DNA from: Lachnospiraceae bacterium
GTDB taxonomy: Bacteria; Bacillota; Clostridia; Lachnospirales; Lachnospiraceae
DNA: 64,000 nucleotides
Assembly: GCA_949383255.1 (NCBI GenBank)
Contig: CASJPF010000008.1
Location: forward strand, 46,738-110,737
Direction: 5' to 3'
The notes beneath the pieces were generated by a model. The model was given only the letters and a program-made list of their open reading frames with translations, was not told the origin of the DNA and ran no database searches. Shown one piece after another: positions 56,439-64,000 of the stretch (within the stretch, counting starts at the first letter, position 1; every line of letters starts with the position of its first letter). A program made the position numbers and the translations under genes.

Positions 56439-56669
56439 CTACTCCTCATGTGTAATTTTAATTTTGCCTTCGTTTAACTCTTCGATGGCAATTGACAGTG
56501 GTTTTGTCTGTTTTGTGTTCACAAGCGGCTCCTCACCTGCAATAATCTGTCGCGCGCGTCTTGATGTCGCCATAACAATCGAATAGCGGCTGTTGACAAC
56601 GGGCGCCTCCCCTGGTTCTATTCCATTGTTCACTACCTTCATTAAATCTGTATAAGATGGATGTAACAT
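56439..56669 (-). CDS. rpoZ: RNA polymerase omega subunit
   Basis: A 76-residue omega subunit that helps assemble beta-prime. It has the family core NSRYSIVMATSRRARQI followed by NTKQTKPLSIAIEEL. In most Firmicutes gmk precedes rpoZ; here remA is directly upstream (26 bp) and gmk is absent. Confidence 0.93.
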   Translation of the reverse strand: MLHPSYTDLMKVVNNGIEPGEAPVVNSRYSIVMATSRRARQIIAGEEPLVNTKQTKPLSIAIEELNEGKIKITHEE

Positions 56670-56695
56670 AATCTTTTCCTCACTTTTTTCTATAT

Positions 56696-56971
56696 TTATT
56701 GTTCTGTTGCCTCGTCCATTTCCTCGTCTGTCAACGCCCCCTGTGCTCTTCCGGCAATTGTCTCAGGAAGAAGTGCTGACAGCACAATCTGACTGCTCTC
56801 CATCACCAAAACCGATTTGGTTTTCCTTCCTTGCGTGGCGTCTATGACAGTACCATTCTCCTTCGCCCTCTGCACCAATCTCTTTACAGGAGCCGAATCA
56901 GGGCAAACAATTGCTATAATCTTTGACGTATTGACAATATTTCCAAAGCCTATATGAATCAGTCTGTTCAC
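56696..56971 (-). CDS. remA: RemA-family (DUF370) DNA-binding protein
   Basis: A 91-residue protein. The N-terminal HIGFGNIVNTSKIIAIVCPDSAPVKRL (given as HIGFGNIVNTSKI and IAIVCPDSAPVKRL) and the basic segment TQGRKTKSVLVM match RemA/YlzA, a matrix-gene regulator in Bacillus. The start is uncertain: GTG 56971 gives a family-like N-terminus and follows GAGGTGG closely; an in-frame GTG at 56983 is possible. It is in the yicC-remA-rpoZ order. Confidence 0.9.
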   Translation of the reverse strand: MNRLIHIGFGNIVNTSKIIAIVCPDSAPVKRLVQRAKENGTVIDATQGRKTKSVLVMESSQIVLSALLPETIAGRAQGALTDEEMDEATEQ

Positions 56972-56989
56972 TTGCCACCTCACTGTAGA

Positions 56990-57868
56990 TCACTCAATGT
57001 TTTGTATCTGTTCTCTTACTTTCTCAATTTCAGTCTTTAAATCGATTCCACGGTTGGAGACTGCAAGGTCGTTTGCTTTGGAAAGAATTGTGTTTGCCTC
57101 TCTGTTCATCTCCTGCGCAATAAAATCCAGCTTTCTTCCAATACTGCCTCCGTCCGTCAAAGACTGTTTCATCGTTTCTATGTGGCTTCTGAGACGCACC
57201 AGTTCTTCGTCGACACATACTTTGTCCGCAAAAATAGTAACTTCTGTCAAAATTCTTGCCTCATCAATCGTCGCATCACTCAACAACTCATGTACACGCT
57301 CTGTAAGTTTTTTTCTGTACTCCTCGATAATCTGTGGGGAACGCACCTCAATAAATGCGACATGTTCAAGCATTCCATCCAACTTGCCAATTAAATCTTC
57401 CGCCAGATTCTTTCCTTCTCTAATACGTGTTTGTACCAGCCCTTCCGCAGCACCCTGAATCGCTTTTGCAAGACCTTTCCAGATTTCTTCTTCATCCACA
57501 GTTTGCTCCTCCATCGAGAAAACCTCTGGATAGCGCGAGAGCGTTGAAACTCGAATATCATTATCCAATCCAAAATCCGCTGCCATCTGCTTTAGATATC
57601 CAATATATTCCGCCGCAATATCCTTGTTGTAGCGAATGCACACATTATCCTCGGAAAAATCTTCATATATGATGAACAGGTCGATCTTTCCACGCTGCAC
57701 ATAATTCTTTAGCTCATTTCGGACAGAACTCTCAAAAAAACTGAGCTTCTTGGGCATCTTGATATTGGCATCAAGATATCTGTGATTTACGGACTTCATC
57801 TCAACAGTATACTTGCGATTCCCCTCTGTAATCTCACATCTGCCGAAACCTGTCATACTTTTAATCAT
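56990..57868 (-). CDS. yicC: YicC-family endoribonuclease
   Basis: A 292-residue protein. The conserved start MIKSMTGFGRCE and the C-terminal GRKLDFIAQEMNREANTILSK (given as GRKLDFIAQEMN and REANTILSK) define YicC/YloC, a family recently tied to RNA cleavage. It is the first gene of the yicC-remA-rpoZ-rimO-pgsA run. Confidence 0.95.
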   Translation of the reverse strand: MIKSMTGFGRCEITEGNRKYTVEMKSVNHRYLDANIKMPKKLSFFESSVRNELKNYVQRGKIDLFIIYEDFSEDNVCIRYNKDIAAEYIGYLKQMAADFGLDNDIRVSTLSRYPEVFSMEEQTVDEEEIWKGLAKAIQGAAEGLVQTRIREGKNLAEDLIGKLDGMLEHVAFIEVRSPQIIEEYRKKLTERVHELLSDATIDEARILTEVTIFADKVCVDEELVRLRSHIETMKQSLTDGGSIGRKLDFIAQEMNREANTILSKANDLAVSNRGIDLKTEIEKVREQIQNIE

Positions 57869-58101
57869 GCCTCTCCTCCTGATTATTCGTTTCTGATTCC
57901 TATGTATTATAGAATAATCTGTTCCTCACGTCAACAACTTTCCTTTCGTAAATGCCCCAACCATAAAAACAAACTTGAAAACACTAGAAAAAGATGCTAT
58001 TGTTATACAGGGTTGCCGTTGTGGGGACTGTTATAAAAACAAGAATATATCATAGAAAAGAAGTATTTTGTAAATGATATACAGATGAAAAGGGGATTAC
58101 A

Positions 58102-59910
58102 ATGAAAAATTTTATATCAAAACATCATAAAATCATATGGTGTATTAGAAACCTGATTCCAATGCTACTGTTTCCAGTTGCAAATTTTTATCTTTTTGAA
58201 TGGTACACACACAATCCGTGGGAGTCCATGAAAGTTCCAATCCAATTTCTTAACATTTACCTTTTTGAAGTGCTAATGATTTTGTTTTTCTTTCTTTTTG
58301 GACGCCTAAAATGGTCTCTGCGCCTGCAAAGCGTTTTTTTCATGTTTGTCGGACTGGCGAACTACTACGTCCTAAGTTTCCGCTCTGCACCAATTATGCC
58401 GTGGGATATCTATTCTGTCAAAACTGCATTGAGCGTTGCCGGAGACTTTAAGTACACGCTCAACCGACAAGCAATTATTGTCCTGATTGGCTTTGTCCTG
58501 TTGATAATCGCAGAGTCTGTCGTTAATCTGGAATTAAAAAGTACTGACAAATGGAAAAAACGTTTCTGGGGAATTCGTATTGTAGGAACCGTTTTGTTTT
58601 TCGCATTGCTGTGCAGCTTCACAAACATGCTCCATCAAGAAAGCACCATCAGCAAATATGGCATGTATGACAAACTTTTTACACCGACTGTCATGAGTAA
58701 GCGCGATGGCACTGCTGTCGCATTTTTGATGGAATTACAATATATTTCTGTGGACAAGCCCGCTAATTACAGTGCTTCTGCTGTCAGCGAGATTCTTGCC
58801 CCCTACAGCGAACCAGACAAGACACAAACTGTTTCTGAGAAACTTCCAAATATTATTGTGATTATGAATGAAGCCTTTTCAGACCCTGCTGTGCTCGGCT
58901 CCTTTGAAACCAATGAGGACTACATGCCCTATGTACATTCAATCTTAAATGGAGAAATTCCTAACACCATATCGGGATATCTAAATGTATCTGTCCTTGG
59001 CGGTAACACGGCAAACACAGAATTTGAATTTCTTACTGGAAATACAATGGCATTTTTGCCACATGGAAGTGTGGCATATCAACAATATCTCAAGCGGGAG
59101 ATTCCTTCTCTTGCCTCACACTTAAAAGCACTTGGCTATCAGACAATTGCTACACATCCGTACAACAGTACGGGTTGGGACCGAAATAAAGTATATCCAC
59201 TGCTTGGTTTTGATGAAATGTATTTTATCAAAGATTACAAAAACCCAGAACGAATCCGCAAATATGTAAGTGACCGCGCATGTTACGACAAAATTATAGA
59301 CATGTACGAATCCAAACCTGATGGAACCCCATTTTTTGTCTTTAATGTCACTATGCAAAATCACTCTTCCTACACAGAGGAATTTGATAATTTTAGTCCA
59401 GATATCAAAGTGACAGACAGCAAGTCAAAAGCGCTTAACAATTATCTGTCGCTTATGAAAATTTCGGATAATTCCATAAAATATTTGACAGATTACTTTT
59501 CAAGAGTGCCAGAGGACACTGTTATTGTCTTTTTTGGAGATCACCAGCCGACAAATTCCGTCGTCTCAAATGTATGGAAACTCAATGGAAAAAACGGAAA
59601 TGAACTATCTGTCGAGGACGAGGCAAACAGATATAAAGTCCCTTATTTTATCTGGTGTAATTATGCACTTGAAACAAAAGCCGACGCGGAAACCAGTGCA
59701 AATTTTCTCGCATCAAATATCCTTGCAGCCGCAGGCATTCCAATGACTGCATATGAGCAATATCTCCATAAGCTATCCGAGAATTATCCAGTAATTACAT
59801 CAATTCGCACAGAAAATTCGACTGGCAAAAGTACTGACACGAAAAATGTAATGGGCGAATTAAACAACTATGCAATCTTACAATATGACTGTATCTTTGG
59901 CAAAAGATAG
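58102..59910 (+). CDS. LtaS-like membrane sulfatase-fold phosphotransferase
   Basis: A 602-residue protein. Five N-terminal helices (about residues 12-180) are followed by an extracellular alkaline-phosphatase-fold domain: NEAFSD metal site (about 255), NTANTEFEFLTG with the likely catalytic Thr (about 297), WDRNKVY, and FFGDHQP (about 477). The family polymerises glycerol phosphate or transfers phosphoglycerol. Lachnospiraceae have several paralogues, so the acceptor is not defined. A probable operon with the YfhO gene 44 bp downstream. Confidence 0.87.
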   Translation: MKNFISKHHKIIWCIRNLIPMLLFPVANFYLFEWYTHNPWESMKVPIQFLNIYLFEVLMILFFFLFGRLKWSLRLQSVFFMFVGLANYYVLSFRSAPIMPWDIYSVKTALSVAGDFKYTLNRQAIIVLIGFVLLIIAESVVNLELKSTDKWKKRFWGIRIVGTVLFFALLCSFTNMLHQESTISKYGMYDKLFTPTVMSKRDGTAVAFLMELQYISVDKPANYSASAVSEILAPYSEPDKTQTVSEKLPNIIVIMNEAFSDPAVLGSFETNEDYMPYVHSILNGEIPNTISGYLNVSVLGGNTANTEFEFLTGNTMAFLPHGSVAYQQYLKREIPSLASHLKALGYQTIATHPYNSTGWDRNKVYPLLGFDEMYFIKDYKNPERIRKYVSDRACYDKIIDMYESKPDGTPFFVFNVTMQNHSSYTEEFDNFSPDIKVTDSKSKALNNYLSLMKISDNSIKYLTDYFSRVPEDTVIVFFGDHQPTNSVVSNVWKLNGKNGNELSVEDEANRYKVPYFIWCNYALETKADAETSANFLASNILAAAGIPMTAYEQYLHKLSENYPVITSIRTENSTGKSTDTKNVMGELNNYAILQYDCIFGKR

Positions 59911-59954
59911 ATTGGAAACTGTTATCGCCGCTGCAAGCGGCACGGAGGACAATT

Positions 59955-62555
59955 ATGAATTTCAAACGATTTAAAATCGGAAAACTACACTGTGATTTGT
60001 TGTATCTATGTTCTTTTTTTCTGCCAGCACTCATTCTGCTCGCAATTTTTATCGTGCAGAAAATATATCCGTTTGGTGATCGCTCTTTTCTTCATATTGA
60101 TATGTATCATCAGTATTTTCCTTTTCTGGTGGAATTTTATCACAAACTAAAAGGCGGTGAAAATCTATTTTTCTCATGGCACACTGGCATTGGATCCAAT
60201 TTTGTCGCACTCTATGCCTACTATCTAGCAAGCCCCTTTAACTGGCTCTGCGTGCTGATTCCTGAGCATTATCTTATGGAATTTCTGTCGTATATGGTTG
60301 TTGTAAGAACGGGATTATGCGGTTTGACATTCACCTATTATATTCGTAAGCATTTTAGTAGCAATTCATGGGGTATTTTGTGTTTTTCCCTGTTCTATGC
60401 ACTGTCTGGTTTTATGGCTGCCTATAATTGGGATGTTATGTGGCTCGATGTTGTCGTTCTCGCACCACTCGTCATTCTTGGTGTAGAACGGCTTGTAAAC
60501 CAGGGAAAATGCTATCTATATTGTATTACTCTTGGCTTGTCTATCTTGTCAAACTATTATCTTTCTATAATGTTATGTATATTTCTTGTACTTTATTTTA
60601 TTGTATTATTAATTGCTAGAAACCCTTTGCAAGAAAAAACTTCCGCGCCACTTGCATTCCCGGGATTGGACAACATCAAAAACTTTTATGGTAAGGCAAC
60701 CATTCGTTTTGGCGTGTACTCCTTACTTGCAGGAGGTATGGCGGCAGTTCTTTTGCTGCCCGCGCTTGCCGCACTTCGCTTTACAGAATTTAGCGATATC
60801 AACTTTCCAAGCAAAGTAAAAACATACTTCCCTGTATTTGACATGCTCGCCAGACATCGTTTTAATGTAACTGTTGAGACAGGATTGGACCACTGGCCCA
60901 ATATTTATTGTGGTGTTCTTGTGTTTGTACTACTTCCGTTGTACGTCCTACAGAAAAAAGTCCCCCTGCGGGAAAAGGCACCTAAGCTGCTGCTGCTCGC
61001 CTTTATTTTAGTTAGTTTCTCCACCAATACCCTAAATTTTATCTGGCATGGTCTAAACTATCCAGATTCACTTCCTGCAAGACAATCCTATTTGTATATA
61101 TTACTGCTACTTACCATATGCTATGAGGCATTCTTATATTTACAGGAATACAGCCGTGCAGAACTTGCCGCTGTCTTTGCAGGAGTACTGTTCTTTCTCC
61201 TACTAAGTGAGAAACTATCCGATGATGACGCAATTACAGGCACATGTTTTCTAGTCACTGGCATTTATCTAGCGCTCTATGCCCTCCTAATTTACTATCG
61301 TAGAAACTGTGGCACACTTACCACGCTATTCTGTGTCTGCACAGTGTTTATCACAATAACAGAGTCCGGTATGAACACCTATCTCACCAGCGTACCCACA
61401 GTGTCAAGAACCACTTATCTCTCTAATTACGATTCCTATCAAACCCTGACGAATCGAACAGTGGAGAACGAAAACAATGATTTTTTCCGATTTGAAAAGT
61501 TTGCGCGCAGAACACAGAATGATGCTATGCTTATTGGCTTTCAAGGCGGTTCTTATTTCTCATCAACTTTAAATTCATTGGTATCAGATTTTTATGAGAA
61601 ATATGGTATGAAAGGCAGTCGGGTCAATTACTGTTATGATGGTGCAACCCCAGTTACTGCGGCGCTTCTTGCCAATCGGTATATGTTATATACATTAGAT
61701 AGGGGATATGACAATCTCTTTACACTCGTTGATACAGAGGGAAAACTATATTTGTACAAAAATAACTATTCGCTTCCTCTTGGATATGTGGTTACTTCTT
61801 CTGAAGCCCGTTTTGACACAGCACAAAATGTCACAGAAAATATTCACGAGGAAGACACTGATGAAAAAAACTTAAACCCGATACAACGTCAAATCAATCT
61901 GGTCCACCGCCTTGGTATTGAAGAAGATATTTTTTCAGAAGTTTCTATTGGCTCTTATGGCAGTCAAGCCGATCTTTACATTGAAGAAGATGGGCACTAC
62001 TATGCCTATACCTCCAATACAAAAATTGACACAATTAAGATGCAGTATGAAGAAGAGTCCAAAAGTTTTAGCCAAATTAAGAAAAAATACATCCTCGATC
62101 TTGGCTATCATAACGCAGGCGAGACATTATCCTTCAAATCCGAAAATGGAAAAGACCTTAATCTGACAGCTTACAAAATCAACGAGTCTGTACTTAGTGC
62201 CTTTGTCAGCCAGTTAAACCATCAAACCATGACAGTTGATTCTTATGATGAGACTTCTCTAAATGGGCATATTGATATTACCACTCCCGGGAATCTCGTG
62301 TTGTCTATACCATATGATCCGGGCTGGACTTTATATGTGAATGGTGAAAAAACAGATATAAATTTATTTGAAGAAACCTTTATCAGCATTGCGCTCGACA
62401 CGGGTTCCCACACAATTGCACTTCGCTATTTTCCAAAGGGTCTTATTCCTGGCATGACTGTCTCTATATTGAGTCTTCTGCTCTTTGCTGCTCTGTATTA
62501 TATTACACGAAAACGTGTAAAATCAGCTTGCCATAAATCCGCTTCTAATACTTGA
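59955..62555 (+). CDS. YfhO-family multi-pass membrane protein
   Basis: An 866-residue protein with about 13 predicted helices, a large extracellular loop (about residues 480-840) and a final C-terminal helix. The first loop RSFLHIDMYHQYFPF matches the YfhO start, as do FSWHTGIGSNF and SGFMAAYNWDVMWLD. YfhO proteins are linked to glycosylation of teichoic-type polymers. GGAGG precedes ATG. It follows the LtaS-like gene, which fits a joint envelope role. Confidence 0.88.
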   Translation: MNFKRFKIGKLHCDLLYLCSFFLPALILLAIFIVQKIYPFGDRSFLHIDMYHQYFPFLVEFYHKLKGGENLFFSWHTGIGSNFVALYAYYLASPFNWLCVLIPEHYLMEFLSYMVVVRTGLCGLTFTYYIRKHFSSNSWGILCFSLFYALSGFMAAYNWDVMWLDVVVLAPLVILGVERLVNQGKCYLYCITLGLSILSNYYLSIMLCIFLVLYFIVLLIARNPLQEKTSAPLAFPGLDNIKNFYGKATIRFGVYSLLAGGMAAVLLLPALAALRFTEFSDINFPSKVKTYFPVFDMLARHRFNVTVETGLDHWPNIYCGVLVFVLLPLYVLQKKVPLREKAPKLLLLAFILVSFSTNTLNFIWHGLNYPDSLPARQSYLYILLLLTICYEAFLYLQEYSRAELAAVFAGVLFFLLLSEKLSDDDAITGTCFLVTGIYLALYALLIYYRRNCGTLTTLFCVCTVFITITESGMNTYLTSVPTVSRTTYLSNYDSYQTLTNRTVENENNDFFRFEKFARRTQNDAMLIGFQGGSYFSSTLNSLVSDFYEKYGMKGSRVNYCYDGATPVTAALLANRYMLYTLDRGYDNLFTLVDTEGKLYLYKNNYSLPLGYVVTSSEARFDTAQNVTENIHEEDTDEKNLNPIQRQINLVHRLGIEEDIFSEVSIGSYGSQADLYIEEDGHYYAYTSNTKIDTIKMQYEEESKSFSQIKKKYILDLGYHNAGETLSFKSENGKDLNLTAYKINESVLSAFVSQLNHQTMTVDSYDETSLNGHIDITTPGNLVLSIPYDPGWTLYVNGEKTDINLFEETFISIALDTGSHTIALRYFPKGLIPGMTVSILSLLLFAALYYITRKRVKSACHKSASNT

Positions 62556-62575
62556 CGAAAATGCTGTGAACGATT

Positions 62576-62775
62576 ATTATAAAAACTGGACTGTTTCGGG
62601 AAGCAGGTGTAACTCCTGCGCGAGCCCGTCGCCGTAAGGCACATCCTTGTCATTGTCCTCACTGGAATGCCACAATTCTAGGACAAGCCATTGGAGTCTC
62701 TCTGAGAAGGCTGGTCAATGCAGTGTCAAGCCGAAATATCGAATCAGCCTGATTCTCTGAAGTGTGATTATTATC
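62576..62775 (+). ncRNA. cobalamin riboswitch
   Basis: The segment shows the adenosylcobalamin aptamer order: GGGAAGCAGGTGTAACTCC (about 62599-62617), then TGCGCGAGCCCG-TCGCCGTAAGG, a variable arm, GCAGTGTCAAGCCGAAATA and a closing ATCAGCCTGATT. It lies about 75 bp before the DUF4430 gene. A CAACCGCGAG-TGCCGGTTG hairpin (about 62787-62805) may belong to the expression platform. Expected effect: B12 binding lowers expression of the two genes downstream. Confidence 0.85.
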
Positions 62776-62848
62776 CACTGCTTCCAACCGCGAGTGCCGG
62801 TTGTAGAGAAAATTTAATTTATTAAAATATTCAAAGGAGATACAAAAC

Positions 62849-63301
62849 ATGCAGATGAAACACAGAAAAAAAACAATGTCATTCATCCTTTGTGTGGTGC
62901 TGATTGTGGCTATGGCACTCTCTACGACCGGTTGTAATGGCAATCCAAAAAACAAGTCATCCCAAAATGGTTCCCAAGAAAGCACAACATCGGATGTCAC
63001 TGTTCTTGGCGAGGGCAGTACAAGCTTTGCTTTCACAGTTGTTGACTTAGAAGGAAACACAACTGCATTTGAAATTCACACCGACAAAGACACTGTTGGC
63101 AGCGCACTGCTCGAACTTGGATTGATTGACGGCGATGACAGTGAATATGGCCTATTTGTAAAAACCGTCAACAATATTACAGTTGATTACGATAAAGACG
63201 GAAAATACTGGGCATTTTATGTCGATGGGGAGTATGCTACTTCCGGCGTAGATACCACTCCAATTACTGCCGGATCAAACTACTCTTTTCAAGTGGAGTA
63301 A
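62849..63301 (+). CDS. DUF4430 lipoprotein, probable cobalamin-binding
   Basis: A 150-residue surface lipoprotein. The signal ends in lipobox STTGC (Cys27), followed by a Ser/Asn/Gln linker and a ~90-residue DUF4430 domain (GSTSFAFTVVDLEGNT through KYWAFYVDGEYATSGVD). DUF4430 resembles the C-terminal domain of transcobalamin and intrinsic factor. Its position under a cobalamin riboswitch and next to an ECF S component supports a role in capturing corrinoids. AAAGGAGA precedes ATG. Confidence 0.85.
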   Translation: MQMKHRKKTMSFILCVVLIVAMALSTTGCNGNPKNKSSQNGSQESTTSDVTVLGEGSTSFAFTVVDLEGNTTAFEIHTDKDTVGSALLELGLIDGDDSEYGLFVKTVNNITVDYDKDGKYWAFYVDGEYATSGVDTTPITAGSNYSFQVE

Positions 63302-63303
63302 CT

Positions 63304-63822
63304 ATGAGACTTTCAACAAGAGAAATCGTTGTTTTTGCAATGTTAGGGTCCGTCATGTATGCCTCTAAGATCATTATGGAATTTGCACCCAATATCCATT
63401 TGATTGGCACATTTATTGTCGCTTTTACCATTGTCTATCGCAGAAAGGCACTCTATCCAATTTACATTTATGTCCTTTTGACAGGAATGTTCTATGGATT
63501 TGCGACATGGTGGATACCATATCTGTACTTATGGACTATCCTCTGGGGCGCTGTTATGCTTCTCCCCACAAAAATGCCTCAAAAATTACAACCATTCGTA
63601 TACATGACAGTCTGTGCCGCACATGGATTTTTATATGGAACACTGTACGCACCTGCACAGGCACTTCTATATGGGTTAAGTTTTAAAGGAATGATTGCAT
63701 GGATTATCGCAGGTTTTCCTTTCGACTGTATTCATGGCATTAGCAATTTCTTCTGTGGAATACTAATTCTGCCAATTGCAAAAACTCTACGAATTGCAGA
63801 ACACAATATGGAAAAATTTTAA
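63304..63822 (+). CDS. ECF transporter S component, probable cobalamin/corrinoid
   Basis: A 172-residue membrane protein with five to six helices, opening STREIVVFAMLGSVMYASKI, typical of ECF substrate-binding S components. It starts 2 bp after the DUF4430 stop and is under the same riboswitch. S components give specificity to the shared EcfA-EcfA'-EcfT module, not seen in this window. Cobalamin as substrate is inferred from the riboswitch. Confidence 0.85.
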   Translation: MRLSTREIVVFAMLGSVMYASKIIMEFAPNIHLIGTFIVAFTIVYRRKALYPIYIYVLLTGMFYGFATWWIPYLYLWTILWGAVMLLPTKMPQKLQPFVYMTVCAAHGFLYGTLYAPAQALLYGLSFKGMIAWIIAGFPFDCIHGISNFFCGILILPIAKTLRIAEHNMEKF

Positions 63823-63840
63823 TTTCCCATTCATACCAAC

Positions 63841-63872
63841 GGGCAGGGAGTATTTTCCCTGCTCGATTTTTC
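63841..63872 (+). terminator. terminator after the ECF S component gene
   Basis: GCAGGGA (63843-63849) pairs with TCCCTGC (about 63856-63862), followed by TCGATTTTTC. The arm sequence resembles the GTAGGGAAG/CTTCCCTAC hairpin of the family-2 repeats. From 63873 to the window end no gene or structure was seen. Confidence 0.75.
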
Positions 63873-64000
63873 TGCAAAAAATGAAATAAATTCCTGAAAG
63901 AAAATCGAGAAAATACTTGAAAAAACTGAAAAATCACGTAAGATATAAGTAGTGTCTGCTGATTAAGCAAATATTTGCAACTTCCAACTCTTACATCTGC

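Noticed and set aside
1..64000. CRISPR arrays, tRNA, rRNA or prophage genes
   Set aside because: No regularly spaced repeats, no tRNA-like cloverleaf with GTTCGANTC-type arm in a plausible context, and no phage structural genes were found; xerD looks like the housekeeping recombinase, not an integrase of an island.

Overview
The window looks like a chromosomal segment of a low-GC, Gram-positive anaerobe, most likely a gut Lachnospiraceae (Clostridia). The grounds are strong AGGAGG ribosome sites, sporulation-type proteins (SpoVB-like, SpoIIM-like), the gap-pgk-tpi operon, the yicC-remA-rpoZ-rimO-pgsA-recA-recX-rny block, YfhO/LtaS-type envelope proteins and a B12-riboswitch ECF module. This assignment is inference; no rRNA or tRNA gene was seen.

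Positions 1-28.9 kb form a glycan-utilisation region that fits N-glycan (mannose/GlcNAc) breakdown. It holds a GH18 endoglycosidase-like protein (cut by the window edge), a large transglutaminase-fold protein, a PfkB sugar kinase, an HTH-PfkB kinase, a ROK kinase, a GH85 endo-beta-N-acetylglucosaminidase lipoprotein, two GH38 alpha-mannosidase-family proteins, a GH130 phosphorylase, an LplABC-type ABC importer without its own ATPase, and a mannose-6-phosphate isomerase-like protein. Two closely related LacI regulators and one GntR regulator lie divergent to these operons. An HtrA protease sits inside the region. A plausible route is cell-surface GH85 release, ABC import, cytoplasmic GH38 trimming, GH130 phosphorolysis of the Man-beta-GlcNAc core, then ROK and isomerase feeding into glycolysis.

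Positions 29-35.5 kb carry a decayed small lipoprotein, a phosphoesterase, and a vanG-type set (vanR-vanS, then vanG-vanT) for D-Ala-D-Ser peptidoglycan precursors. No vanXY gene is present. Positions 35.7-38.8 kb hold an unrecognised 568-residue protein and a Sel1-repeat protein.

Positions 39-64 kb are mostly housekeeping: tpiA, pgk, gapA; hisJ-type phosphatase, mnmA, a flippase, DAHP synthase; xerD, spoIIM-like, nudF; rny, recX, recA (with a LexA-boxed promoter), pgsA, rimO, rpoZ, remA, yicC; an LtaS-like sulfatase and a YfhO protein. The window ends with a cobalamin riboswitch controlling a DUF4430 lipoprotein and an ECF S component.

The most notable non-coding signal is a family of ~135-bp miniature transposon-like repeats: five copies, one nested inside another. 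They have GTAACAGTTCAG-type inverted ends, 8-bp target duplications and co-varying internal stems. A second dispersed family (CTTCCCTACTC core plus a co-varying hairpin and a CATATTTC-like motif) sits mainly at gene 3' ends.
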